This document shows positions 27,541 to 42,689 of a stretch of DNA of 64,000 nt, one piece after another. The stretch lies in the NCBI GenBank assembly GCA_022661535.1, contig JAKULF010000003.1:6138001-6202000 (forward strand), in the 5' to 3' direction. The number at the start of each line of letters is the position of its first letter. Positions within the stretch are counted from its first letter, which is position 1. The translations under genes and the position numbers were made by a program. A model generated the notes under the pieces. That model saw only the letters and a program-made list of their open reading frames with translations. It had not been told where the DNA came from and did no database searches. Source of the DNA: Eutypa lata. Lineage: Eukaryota > Ascomycota > Sordariomycetes > Xylariales > Diatrypaceae.

Positions 27541-30171
27541 AACATAATTATATTTATTTTTATTATTAATTTTTATAATTTTAATTATTAATTTTAATTA
27601 TAATAAATTAATTATTATTTTAAAATTATTATTACTTTTATTAACGTTTTTTATTTATTTAAATATTTTTTTATATTTTATAAATTAATTGTTTATATAT
27701 ATTTTATAATTTAATTAAAATAATAATATTATTTTTAAAATTAAATATATTATTTTTCTTTTTTTTCGATTAATTTTTATATTAATAATTATATTTAATA
27801 TATTTAAAAGAAAGTAATTAATCGTTATTATTTTAATTAAGTTTATTATTAATAATATAATTATTTTTATTTTATTTTATTTTAAAATTTCGATATAAAA
27901 TTATTATATATTTAATTTATTATTATATTTAATACTTATTAAAGCGTTTTTTATTATATAATTTTTAAATTATAACGTTAATATTTTTAATTAAATTAAT
28001 AAACGTTATAAATTATTTTTTTTAAATTAATTAATATTTTAATTTTAATAATACGTTAAATTAAACGTTTAAATTTAAAAATATAATTTAATTATAATTA
28101 TTATACGTTTTATTTTATATATTATAATTACGTTTATAAATTAAATTTTTATTTAATATTATAACTTTTATATAACTTTTTAAAAATTATATATATTTTC
28201 GTTTTCTTTTAATATTTATAATAATTAATTAAAAAATTACTTTTAATATTAATAATAATAATATTTACGATTTTAATTTTATTAATTTTAATAAATTTAT
28301 CGTTATTATTATTTCGAAATTTAACGCTTTTTAAAATAACTTAAAAAAAGCTTTTTTATATTTTATAATTATTATTATTTTATAATTAATTTTCGTTAAT
28401 TATTATAAAAATAAAATTATTTTAATTTAAATATATAATTATTTTCGTTTTTATTATTTTTATTATCGTTAATTTTTTTATTTTCGATAATTAATAAATA
28501 CTTAATTTAAATTTATAACTTTTTTATTAATTATTTAAGTTTTATTATTATTATTATTTATAAATATTTCGTTATTATTTTTAATTATAACTTTAATTAA
28601 TTTCGCTTTAATTTCTTTTAAATTAATTTTATTATAAACGTTAATTAATTATTAATACGTCAATTTTAATTTAAATCGATTTTTTAATTATAATAAATTA
28701 ATAATATTTCGTTTTAAAAACTTTTTATAATAAAAAGTTTAAATATATAAGTTTTAAATATATTAAGTTTTAAATACATTATTAAAAAATTATTATTATA
28801 TTAATATATAAAGTATAATTAAATATTATTAAAAAGCTTAATTTTATATTTATTATTAAATATAAAGATTTTTATTTAAATAATTAAAATAAAATAAATT
28901 ATAATTTTAATTATATATAATAAAGGCTTTAAAAGTTTATTATTTTTTAACGAATATTATATTTACTTTTATTATTATTTTTTAATTAAAATAAAATAAT
29001 ATTTTTAATTTTAAATTATTTAAAATAATAATAATAATAATATAACGTTTAATAATTTATTAAATAAATATTTTTTTATATTTAAATTATTTAAAATAAT
29101 AATAATAAATTATTTAAAATAATAATAATAAATTATTTAAAATAACTTTTAATTATATATATAATATAATATTTATTCTTTTAAATATAACGCGTTTTTA
29201 CGTTTAAATAAAATATTTTAATAAAAAAATTATAATAATATAAATAAACAAATATTTTTAATAATATATTAATTTATAATATAATACGTAATATAACATT
29301 ACGCTTTTAAGCTTTTATAATTTAAAACGCTTTAAAATTATTATTATATTAAAAATTAAAATATAATTATAATAAATTATTATTTTTAATTATATAAATG
29401 TTTAAATTAATAATAATTATATAATAACTTTTATATATATAAAATATAAAACTTTAAATATATAAATTATTTATTTTTATTATTTAAAATATTATATATA
29501 TTTTATTTATTAATAATATTTAAAAAAAAATTAAATCTTTTATTAAACTTTTTTATTAATAAAATAAATTTTTTTTAATTTTAATTATAATTTATATAAT
29601 TAATATTATATCGTTTAAAATAATAATAAAAAAAATAATAAAAATAAATTTCTTTATTAAATAGTAATAATAATAATAAATTCTTTAAAAAGGTTTTAAA
29701 AATTATAATCGTTATTAATAATAAAATTTAAAAAATAAAGTTAATAATTAAATTATTAAAAGAAATTATATATATATATAATAAAGCTTATATTTTTATT
29801 TCTTTTAAATTTAATTTTTAAATAAACTTTTTAAAAATATAACTTTTTATATTTTTTAATAATTAATAATATCTTTTATTTAATGTATAAATTATTATAT
29901 TATATATTATATATTATATTATTTCTTTTCGTAATAATACGCAAAAATTAATTAAATAAAAGGTTTTTAATTATTTTTAAGGTTTTTAATTAATAATATA
30001 TAACGATTTTCTTAAGTTAATTAATTTATTATTATATAAAAATTTTATTTTTAAATTTTTAAATTTTTTTATATTATTTTCTTTTTTATTAAAGTTATTT
30101 TTCGTCGTTTTTTACTTTTTTTATATTATATATTAATTTATTATATATTCTTTTTTATTTTAATTATTTAT
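27541..30171. other. AT-rich spacer with minor dispersed repeats
   Basis: No gene is visible. Parts of 28,800-28,940 and 29,345-29,520 resemble 25,575-25,670 and 23,990-24,210. Confidence 0.5.
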
Positions 30172-30346
30172 TTAATATAATTAAAATTATAATAAAATTT
30201 ATATTATTATATTTTAAATTATAAAAATCATAAAAGATTTAATATATAAACTTAATAATTATTTTTCGATATATTAATATATAAAAGAAAAAATAAAGCT
30301 TTTATAAAATTCTTTTTAAAAAATATTAATTTATATTTCTTTACTT
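30172..30346 (+). repeat. Solo LTR-like copy
   Basis: It resembles the two direct repeats at 31,198-31,368 and 37,385-37,556, opening with AATATAATTAAAATTATAAT and closing near TATTAATTTATATT. It is the most mutated of the three. The sequence up to 31,190 holds a fragment similar to 7,560-7,700 and one similar to 39,000-39,150. Confidence 0.6.
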
Positions 30347-31197
30347 TCGTTTTATATTTATTATTATAATAATATTATAATATAAAAATACGTAATATAT
30401 TTTTAATTAATTTTTATATATAAATAATCGTAATTATATATTTATTATATATCGATAATTATTTATAATTTTAAATAAAACCTTTTATTAAACTTTTAAA
30501 AATTTAAAAATTTAATTAAATATTATTAATATTTACATTAATAATATTATTAATTAATAATTATTATAAAGTTTAAAAATAATAAAAAACGTTATATTAA
30601 CTTTTAAAATTTAAATTTCGTATATTAATTTTATATATTTATAATTATTTTTTAACAATATAAATATTTAAATATTTAAATATAAATAATTACGAAATAA
30701 TTTATTTATATATAATTTATAACTTTAAAAGCTTTAAGTTTTTATTTATTTTTTTAAAATTTATTTTTTAAATAATTATTATTTAAGTTATAATATTAAT
30801 ACTTTATTTATTAATACGCTTTTATAAATTAAAAAATAAAGTTATCGTAAAAATTCTTTAACGACGTTATTTTACTTTATTTATTCGTTTAATTATTTTT
30901 CGTTTTTTTTTCGTATTTGTTTTTTAAAAAACGCTTTTACGTTAATAACGCTTTTATATTTTCGAATTCGTTTTTTTTATTTCGTATAATAACGCTTTTA
31001 TTTTAATAATATTATTTAATTATTTAATTTTAATTTTATTTAAATTCTTTTTTTAATATATAATTCGTTTTATTAATATTTTAATTTTAATTTAAATCGA
31101 ATTTATTTCGATTACGTTAAATTATTAAATTTCTTTAATTATTAAATTAAATAATATTTAAATATATTATTAAATTCTTCATTTATTTATTATTATT

Positions 31198-34100
31198 ATT
31201 AATATAATTAAAATTATAATAAAGCTTATATTATTATGCTTTAAGTTATAAAAGTAACGAAAAATTTAATGTATAAAGTTAATAATTACTTTTCGTTATA
31301 TTAATATATATAAAAAAAAGTAAAGCTTTTGCAAATCCTTTTTTAAAAAGTATTAACTTATATTAATTACTTTTTTCGAAATAAAAGCGTTCGCTTTTAA
31401 GCTTTTTATAATTTAATTTTCGAACTTTTTATATTTAAAATTTTTTATAAGCTCTTTTTAAAGCCTTTTATAAACTTAAAATTTATCATTTTAAATTATT
31501 AAATCGATCGAAAAAAAAAACAAAGAAAAACTAAGAAATTTCTTTTTATAAATCGTAAGCAAAAACGAAAAAATCACTATAAAAAAAATCAAATAATTTT
31601 TTTAAAAAAAAATAATTAAAACTTTTTTAAAATCGAAAAAGCTTTTAAAAAAACTTTTTTTTATCGAAAAGTTTAATAAATACTTAATTAAACTTTATAA
31701 TAAATAATATATTTTAAAATAATAAAATACTTTTAATTAACGATTTTAAAAAAAAGGTTATTAAACTTTTAATCGAAAGATTTAATAATAAAATATTTTA
31801 ATTTTTAAAATTAAAACTTTATATTTATATTTACGCATTTAATCTTTAATAATATTTTTTAATTAATAATTAAAACGTTATATATTTTTTTTTAAAAAAC
31901 TTAAATATAACTTTTAACGCTTTTAAAATATCGAACAATATAACTTATTACGCGATTTAAGCTTATAAATTATAAAAACTTAATATTAAAACTAATAAAA
32001 AAAACCTTTAACGTTTCGTTAAAAGTTAAAAAGTAAATTTTTATTAATATTATAATACGAACTTTTTTAAAAATCTTATTATTTCGATATATTTTTTAAA
32101 AGCTTTTAAATTAATAAAACATTTTAATTTTTTAAAAACTAATAAACGATTCTTCGTAATTAATATATTAAAGCCGTTAATAAAAAACCTTAATAAAAAA
32201 AAACTTTTTAATCGAAAACGTTAAATCGAAGTTATTAAATATATTAAAAATTTTAATTAAATATTTAATGCATTTTTTCATTATATCGCTTATAATAATT
32301 ATATTATTAATAAAAACATTAATAAAATTTTTAAAAAACGTAAATCTTAATTTATAAACCGTTACGAATATTCGAAATTATTATAAAAATTTATAAAAAT
32401 TACGTTAAAAACTTTAAAACTTTATAATAAAATAATTATTATACGGTTTTAATAATTAAATTAAACCGAAAATTAATAAAAAAAACTTAATATATTAATT
32501 ATAAATAAATATTATTTAACGAATAATTTATTAATTATATCGTTTTAAAAAAAACGAATAAAAATTTAAAACCGCGATTTTATTTATAAGTCGAAAATTA
32601 ATAATTATATAACTTTTTTTTCGAATATAATTTTTATTTTTATTTTAAATAATATAATGTTTAATTATATTATTATTTTATTATAAAAACTTAATTTTAA
32701 AAGCTTAAAAAAAATTTAAATAAAAATTAAAAAATAAATTATAAAAATAAAAAAATTTATATTTTTAAACTTTTTTCGATACATATAAGTTAAAAAGTTT
32801 CGTTAATTATAATTTAATTTTTTAAATTAAAAGAATAAAGTTTATATAATCGTATTTAATATTATTAATTATTAATAAAATTAATTCGTATTTTTTCGTT
32901 ATCGAAAAAATTAAAAATATTTTTTTTCTTTTATAAAGAAAAACTTTTAATTAAATTTTTTATATAAATTATAAAAATAAATTCGTTATTATATATATAA
33001 ACCTTGTATTTAATTTTAATTTCGAATATATTAATAAGTTTAAAAATATTAAACGTTAAAAAAAATTCGATAAAGCTTTTTTTATATTCTTAAGTAATTT
33101 TTTAAATATTTTTTAAAATAATTTTTTTAAAAGTAAAAACGTTAATTATATTCTTGGAAAAATTAAATTTAATTAATAATTAAAAAGCAAGCTTTAAATT
33201 TTTTTTAATATTATTATAATTCTCGTCGTTAAAAGTTATAACGATTTACGTTATAAAAGCTTTTTTTTAAAATATCGTTAAATAATTATTATAATTTTAA
33301 TTTTAAAAAAAACTTATTTTAATTTTACGATAAATCTTTTTAAAAATATTAATAATATTTATAAAAATAATTATTTTTTTCGCTTTATAATTAATTACGA
33401 TTTTAAAAATATAATTAATAATAATTATAAAATAAAAATCTTGTAAAAATTCGTTATTATTTACGATAAAAAAATTTATATACGAAATAAAAATATATAA
33501 TATAAATTTAATAAAAATCGTAATATTTTTTAAGTAATAATTTTACGTTTAATAATAAGTTTTTTATAATAAATTTAAATAAAAACCTTAAAGTTTTAAT
33601 ATAAAGTAATTTTCGATATTATTTTTAAATAATTAATAATGAATTTATATTTATATAAAAATTTATTTTTAATAAAAAAATTTAAATCGAAATTTTTTAT
33701 AATTTATACGTAAACGTTTAAAATATTTATTTTAATTTAATTAAAAGTCGTTTCGAAAATATATAAAAAAAAACGTTTTTTTTTTAAAAAAGAATTTTAT
33801 TATTAACGCTTTTAATTTAAATTTTAAAATATCGTAATAAAATTAAAAACGTAATAAAGTTTCGTAATTAAAAACGATTAACGAAAACATTAAAATAATC
33901 GATATTTAAATATATTATCGTTATACGATTTATATTGTTTAAATAAACGAAAAGTATATAATACGTATATTTAAAAAAAATCGCGTTTATTAAAAATAAT
34001 TAAAAAAGTTTAATAAAAATCGAATCGAATATATTATTAATTATAAAAGCTTTATTATTTTTAATCCGGTATTATAAAATCGAAATAATCGAAAAGTTCG

Positions 34101-37100
34101 AACCGTTTATAATAATCGATTTATTTCGTTAATATTATTATATAATATTATAAAGAAAAAACTTAAAACGAAAATTAAAATATTAAAAATAATAAAAATA
34201 TATAAACGTTTTAAAAGTTTTTTTATTATATTTTTTAAAATATCGCTTATAAGCCGTTAAATAATTTTTAATATTAAAAATAATTTTACGAATTAAAAAA
34301 GATATAAAATAAATAAATTTAATAATATTTTTAAACTTTTTTTTAATATATATTTTTTTTTTAATTATATTTTTTAATTATAAAATAATTTTTATTACGT
34401 AACTTTTTAATATAATTTTTTAATTACGAATCGTTTATCGTTAAAAAATATTCGTTTTTAATTTTTTATTAACTTTTATCGTTTTTTTTAAATTTAATTT
34501 ATTTTTATTATTAATAATAATAAAATTAAAAAAAAATAATAAAATTAAAATTCGCGTTTGTATTTATTATAATTACGTTAATATTCTTAATAACGATTAT
34601 TACGGTTATTATTAACGAATAAATATTAAAAACGATAATTATATCTTTAATAAAAACCTTAATAATTTTTACGATTATAAATAAAATTAATACGATAAAC
34701 TTTATTACGAAAATCGTTAAAATTAATAAATTAAATAAAAAACCTTTTAATTTAATTAATATAAACTTAATAAAAATAAATTATTTATTTTAAAACTTTA
34801 AAATTTATAATTTATTTATCGATAAAAGCTTAATTAATAAAATTATTAAAAGTAATTATTAAAAGTTTTTATTTTTAAATATTAATAAAGTTTATTTTTA
34901 TAATAAATATTTAATTAAAACTTATAAGTTTAAATAAAAAAAATTAATATAAAAATTTAAAATATTAAAAATCGTTTTACGATAAATATAAGCTTTTTTT
35001 TAAAAATATTAAAAAAACTTATTAAATTTTAAATTTACATTTAATTTAACGATTAAAGTACGAAAATTAAAATAAAACGAATTTTAAATTTAAAATATAT
35101 ATTAAATAAATAAATTAAAATTTATAACTTTATAAATTTAAATAATATTTATAAATTAAAATTAAATAAAAAAGCTTTTTTAATAAATTTTTTTAATAAA
35201 TTAAAAATCTTAATTAAAAAAATATTTTAAAATATTAATTATATTTAATTAAAAACTTTTAACGATTTTAAATAAAGTTAAATTAAAATTAATATATATA
35301 ATTTATTTAATAATAAAATTAATTTAGTTTATATATTATAATTAAGTATCGTTACGAAAAAGTGAAAAAAGATTATTTAAAATAATTCTTTTTTAAAAAA
35401 GTTTTTTAATTATTTTTTAAATTATTTTTTTAAATAAAAAAATATCGCGTTAATAAATATTTATTTTAATAATTATAAAGTTTTCGACGTTATAATTTAA
35501 ATTTAAATTTAAATAAAAATATTCGATATTTTAATTTTTTTAATTATAAATAAATCTTTTATTATTTTAATTATTCGTAAAATCGCGAATAAAATCTTTA
35601 ATTAATTTTTAAATAAAAGCCGTTAAAAAATAACGTTTATTTTCGTTATTTAACGTATTAAGTTTAAATCGAAAAAAAAGTTATATTAACGTTATTATTA
35701 ACTTTTAAAAAAAAAATTCGAAAATAATAATTTAAATAATTAATAAAGAAAAAGTTAAAGTAAAAAATTACTTTTAAATATAAATTCGAAAAACCCGTTA
35801 TTAAAAAATAATTAAAGCGTTAATAATAAAGTTTATAAATAACGATTTAAAGAAAAAAGTTTATATTAATTATATAATTTATTTATAAAATTATTTAAAT
35901 TTTTTTTTAAATAAATTTTAAAATATATTTAATAAATAAAAAAACGTTTTTTAAACGAAAAGTTTAAAATAAAAATATTAATAAAATTTTTTTTAAAAAT
36001 ATTTCAAATTAATTAACGAATCGATTAAAGCGAATTATTTAAAGCTTAAGATTTTAAATAAAAATATATAATTATTTTATAAAAGTTTTTAAACGAATAA
36101 TTTTATTAACGTCGAAAAATAAATAAAGAAAAAAATAACGAATAAATTTATAAAATTTAATAAAAAAGTTAAAAAAGTTTTAAACGTTAAAACGCGAAAT
36201 AAAAGTTAATTTATTATCGATAAATTCGTCGATTAAAAGTTAATATTAACGTTTTATTAAAGTAATTTTTTTAATAAATTTCGATAATAATTCTTTTTTA
36301 AAAAAAAACTTTTCGAAAGTTAATATAAACCTTTACGAAGAAAATAATTAAATAAAAAAGTTATTAAAAGATTTAAATTAAAATTTAATTTTTTAATAAT
36401 AATAAATAATTTATCGTAAAAAAAAAGTAAGTTTATAATATAAATATTTTATAATAAATATTTAAAGAATAATAATTCGTAAAAAAAACCTTTAAGCGAT
36501 ATTAATAAATTAAGAAAATATAAAAAAGAAAAATTAAAAAAAACGTAAAATTGCTTTTAAATAAATTAAAAAGTATAATTAATAAATATTATAAAAGTTA
36601 TAAAAGTTTATTTTAAACCTTTAATAAAAAATATAATAAAATAAAACGTTAAAATTTAAAAATTTACGTATAAATTAAAGTTTAAAAATAATAAATATAA
36701 ATTTATTATTAAAGTTTATATACGAATTTAAAACGTATTTATAAATTAATTTTTAAAATAAAGTTTAAAATTAATATTTCGAATTTAATTAATTTATCGA
36801 ATTTCGAAAATTCGAATAAAATATTAGTTATGTTTTTCGTTATTAAATATATTAATAAAAAAATTAAAGTATATTATAACGTTAAAATTTAATTTAAAAA
36901 CTTAAGATATAAATAAATTTTTAATAATAAAAGTTTAAATTTAATAATAAAGTTTTATTTAATCGTCGTTAATATTAATATTTTCGTAATTAATTATTAA
37001 TTTTATATAAAAATTTTAACGATATATAATATAAAAATTTAACACGACGTTTTTAAGTAAAAAGATAAAATAATAACGAAGAAAAAAAATTTGTTTTTAT

Positions 37101-37556
37101 AATTTTTTAAAAAGTTTTAATAATAAAAAACGAAAAATTTTAATTATAAAAATATTAATTAAAGATTTAATAATATTAAAAATAATTAAAATCTTAATAA
37201 ATATTCTTTTTCTTAATCGTAACTTTAAATAACAAATAATGTAAAAAGTAAAATAAATTCTTCTTAAATATTATTTTAAAAAAAACGAATAAAAGATTAT
37301 TTAAAATATAAAGAACTTAAAAAAAAGATTTACGTAAAAGCGTAAATAAAATTAAATTTATAAATCTTTAAGGATTATTATTAATTAATATAATTAAAAT
37401 TATAATAAAGCTTATATTATTATACTTTAAGTTATAAAAGCAACGAAAGATTTAATATATAAAGTTAATAATTATTCTTTGTTATATTAATATATAAAGA
37501 AAGAAATAAAGCTTTTGTAAAATCTTCTTTAAAAAGTATTAATTTATATTAATTAT
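31198..37556 (+). mobile_element. RIP-eroded LTR retroelement of about 6.4 kb
   Basis: Direct repeats of about 170 bases, at 31,198-31,368 and 37,385-37,556, enclose about 6.0 kb. Both begin with AATATAATTAAAATTATAAT, share a segment around AGCTTATATTATTAT, and end near TATTAA(C/T)TTATATTAATTA. The interior keeps more CpG and short runs such as AAAACG than the surroundings, consistent with a once GC-richer coding region mutated by RIP. Every frame is full of stops and I could not recognise reverse transcriptase or integrase motifs, so the superfamily and strand are unknown. The plus orientation given is arbitrary. Confidence 0.6.
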
Positions 37557-37660
37557 AAATCTTTTTTAACATTAATTTAATCGTTTAATAACGTAATTAT
37601 TTTATTATATTAATATAAATAAACTTTTTTACGTTTTCGTTAATTATAATTATTTAATTT

Positions 37661-38715
<1,055 letters not shown>

Positions 38716-39149
38716 TTAATTTATTATATTATTTATTAATAATAATTACTTTAATTTATTATATTTTTATAATTATAATTATTTTTATTTTATTATTTTA
38801 TTAATTATTTATTAATTATTTTATTTTCGTTTTTTATATTAAATACGTTTTAAACGTTACGTTTAAAAGCTTTTATAACGAAACGTTTTTAAATTATAAT
38901 TTATTATATATAATTAAATTATTTTTAAATTTTTCGATATTATTAAATTATTATTATATTAACTTTTAAAATATAATATTTATATATAAATATATAAATA
39001 TATAAATATAAATAATTATAAAATAACTTATTTATATATAATTTATAACTTTAAAAGCTTTAAATATTTATTCTTATTAATATTTTTTTTAAAATAATTA
39101 TTATTTAAATTATAATATTAATACTTTATTTATTAATAAATTATAATTA

Positions 39150-39505
39150 TTAATTATTTTATTTTTTAATCGTTTTTTAAAAAATTCGTTTAAAAAAATT
39201 AATTAAATTATAACGAAATTATAATTAAAACGATAATAATTAATAATTATAAAAGTTAAATTTATAAATAAATAAATTTAATTTAATAATAATATATTAT
39301 TAATTAATAATTAATAAAATCTTTATTAATTACGTAATATTTTTTTTCGAAAAATAATTACATTTATATTATTATTATTAAATATTTATTACGTAAAAAA
39401 AATCTTTAAATTTAAATTTTAAAAATAATAAATTAATAAAATAATTATTAAAATATTTAAACTTTTTTTAAAAAATAATTAAATTTATAATAATTAAATT
39501 AAACG
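39150..39505 (+). repeat. Partial C-subtype repeat copy E
   Basis: It follows 8,040-8,390 through to the terminal TTAAATTAAACGA motif, heavily mutated. Just upstream, 38,990-39,160 matches 30,690-30,830. After it, 39,506-40,072 is AT-rich with nothing recognisable. Confidence 0.55.
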
Positions 39506-40072
39506 ATTTATTAATTTATATTATAATTTATTATATAAATTTAATTATTTTTTTAAATAATTTATATATAAAAAATAATTTATTAAATAAAAATAATATA
39601 TTAAAAATTTAAAAAACGTTTATTTAAAAAAAAACGATTAATATAAAAAATATTTAATACGAAAAATATATATATAAAAAATATTAATTTTAAATAAAAA
39701 CTTAAAATAATAAAATAATAATAACTTTAAAAATAAATAACTTTAATTTTAATAAATAAATAAACGTTAATTTAAAATATATTTATTTTAATTTTAAAAA
39801 ATAATAATAATTAAAATAAAAAAATATTATATATATATATATAAATAAAAAAAGATTTATAATAAAATTTATATTTTTAATTTATTTTAATTAATATAAC
39901 TTTTAATTTTTTTAATTTCGATTTTTTAATATAAATAATTTAAAACGAAAATTTAAATATTTAAATTAAAAGTTTAATTATAAAATAATATATTAAGTTT
40001 TTTTTATTAATCGTTTATTTATATATAAAATATATATTAAACTTTAATTCTTTTTAATTTATAATTATATTA

Positions 40073-40141
<69 letters not shown>
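40073..40141. repeat. ATT microsatellite at the compartment border
   Basis: About 69 bases of uninterrupted ATT units lie roughly 50 bases before the change to normal composition. The unit is in the opposite orientation to the AAT array at 38,546-38,715. Confidence 0.9.
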
Positions 40142-40142
<1 letters not shown>

Positions 40143-40335
40143 TAAATTTATAATGAAATTTTTTAAAATTAAAAATTATTAAATAAGTTTAAGTTGTCGT
40201 GGCTCGAGTTTTATGCCTGTCCTTTAATTGGTTGAAATTTTAGCGGAATATTAATACTTAAAGGTACGGCTGCTTAAGAACTAAGGCTACGGTTTATGTA
40301 AAAACGAGCTTAATATTAATTCTTCATTAAAAAAT

Positions 40336-42094
40336 TTAGCCTTTTACAACTCTCATTCGACAAATTAAAGGCTTCCGATCCCAAATGACATATACATCTT
40401 GATCAGCCCAGTTAGGTCCTACATCTGACTCAATATCGAAATTAAACAGCACTTTCGCCAGGAGCAATCGCATCTCGTGCCAAGCCATATTCATCCCTAT
40501 GCAATTCCTCGTCCCTATCGAGAAGGGTTGGTATGCATCGCACTTGTCGTCTTTGTACTCTGGGTCGCCTAGCCAGCGTTCTGGTACAAACAAGTCCGGG
40601 TTTCTGTCCATTTGTCTATTGTCAGTACTCCTTTTCTATCATATCCCAGTTTGACGGGAATTATTGAACACATTGGGGCTTATCTACTTGAAATTCGCCG
40701 AAGAGCGGAACGCTGCGGTTTGGTGAACCACTACACTGGTGCCTCCTGGGATCCACTTCCCTAGCACAACATTGCCTCCCCTCGGTATCTTACGGGGAAG
40801 TCCTGTTGGGACTGAGGGATGGATTCGCAATCCTTCTTTGATACCTAGACAGGAGCAATTGATCATCAGTTTCTCTGAATCCTGAACAATAAGAACGGTG
40901 GTCACATACATGCGTTCAAATACTTCAATCTGGCAAGCGCTTTGGACTCAATTTCTTGGCTGCTCCCAAATGCTCCACGAATCTCGTCGGTGAGGAGCTT
41001 CATCTTGCTTGGGTTTGTGATGAGATAATACGTCAAATAAGTAAGCTGGGAAGCTGGAGAAGGCTGTACTTAGTGGTGTCATGGCTTGTTTGGATATTGA
41101 TGAGTCACCTACCTGTAGTCTCTGTCCCCGCAGTCATGAACAGCTCTGCGTTTATGTACATCTCCTTGGATGTGAGCACATCGGACTCAATGACAAGATT
41201 CCAGATATCTTGCTTGTCTGATCCCTCCCTCAGACGCTTATCCACACGAGTAACAGTGTGGTGGAAATGATCGTGACGCAGCTTTGAGATAGATCTGGGT
41301 TCGATAAGGTCGAAAATCATTTTCAGCATTGGGTAGAATTCGATCATCTGAACGAAAGGGAGAACCTAAGGAATTGGTTAGCCACTGCGGCAGATAGGTA
41401 GTAACCATCACATCTCACTCACCTTCACTGATTCGAAGACAGTCTTCACCCATTGGGAATACTCGTTATTTTCCAATAGGCCCAGTGACTCTCCAAACGC
41501 AAGCTCGCCCATGATATCAAATGTCGCGAAGTTATAAAGTTTGGTCATATCCACACTTTCGCCTGTCCCACACTTGGCGACGAGCATATCTGCAAGCCTC
41601 TGGAACATCGGCTCCTGTCGTTTTAAAGCATTCTCAGAGAAGGCCGGAGAAAACACTCGTCGCAAGGTAGCATGGCGAGCTGGATCATTTTGGACGAATA
41701 TGCTTGGCTCGCCGTTGGCAGAGGGAGGGTAAAATTTGCCGTCTTTCCCGTTTTCTTTGTGGCCCTTCTGGACAACATAGATATCCCTCCAAGCTCGGCC
41801 GTCTGTGTAGCTTAGGTCATTAGGACCGAATCTCACGATAGGTCCATAATTTTCATGCAACCGTGTCATAAAGCGGACTGAGTTGCCCCTCAGACACGCA
41901 ATCCAGTAGGGGATTCGACTTATGGCAGACAACTTCGGACCCGGGAAATCGTGAAGAGGGTGCAAATAAAGTGCATAGAGAGAGTAGGATATATGGTATA
42001 AACCTATAAGTAATACGACCGTCTTGAATACTGATGCACTAGGAACTATACCATCCTGGGTGTCCCATACCGTAGTGTGTTCAACACGTGCCAT
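40336..42094 (-). CDS. Cytochrome P450 monooxygenase (501 aa, five exons)
   Basis: A haem-thiolate monooxygenase that probably oxidises a small hydrophobic metabolite at the endoplasmic reticulum. The exons are 42,094-41,423, 41,365-41,113, 41,053-40,910, 40,844-40,688 and 40,615-40,336; introns carry GTGAGT, GTAGGT, GTATGT and GTAGAT donors, and the frame closes exactly. A membrane anchor lies at residues about 22-44, followed by the hinge FPGPKL. The I-helix motif AGTETT is at 303-308, the K-helix ExxR at 360-363 (EGLR), PERW at 420-423, and the haem loop FSIGTRNCIG has its ligand at Cys447. The first in-frame ATG is 42,094. General resemblance is to fungal secondary-metabolism P450s of the CYP58/CYP65 kind; the substrate is unknown. 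The stop lies only about 150 bases from the AT block, yet the gene shows no RIP damage. Confidence 0.92.
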
Positions 42095-42680
42095 TGTCAA
42101 CAGTGAGCGCAATAAGCGACGATATTTCCTTCAAATTCTGGAACGCACAGTTGTGCAATAGACAAAATTCCTCAGTACCTCAACTGGATATTAGTGTCTT
42201 TATGTATGGCTCTGAGCTGAGCTGCAGCTGTTATCACCCTCCACATCCGATATTTAACTTGATTGGTTGTGAAGCTCATCATGATGATGCCAGCATGTGG
42301 TAACTTGGACTGCATTCCAATTGTTGAACAAGCAGTATACCCTGTCAGTCTGCAGCTCTTGTCCACCCCAACCAATCAAAAACGATGGAAGTACTACGGG
42401 AAATGCAACATAATCTATTCTATATTCAACATCAGGTTCCAGCACATAATCAATAATGTATAGTCTTGCTAATCTGCGTGGCACGACGTACCGCTTAGGC
42501 AAGTGGTCAAGTTGCCTCTCATTCAGATAAGCCAACATTACTCTGCTTCTTTTATTTAGCACATTAATAGCCAATGTAAACATTTTATAACATTTTAAAC
42601 ATGTTAATAGATAATTCATATAATAATAATTGGTATTTTTGAAAGTGATTAAAGTTTTCCCCATTTTGAAAAGTTATAAA
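42095..42680. other. Intergenic region, P450 upstream side
   Basis: This is the promoter side of the P450 gene. Short open frames here look random. The AT content rises at 42,540-42,650. No clear TATA box or gene is seen. Confidence 0.5.
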
Positions 42681-42689
42681 CGTAAATAT

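Noticed and set aside
42254..42664. 136-codon minus-strand open frame upstream of the P450
   Set aside because: No domain-like pattern, first codon is not an ATG context of note, and it overlaps AT-rich intergenic DNA; considered chance.
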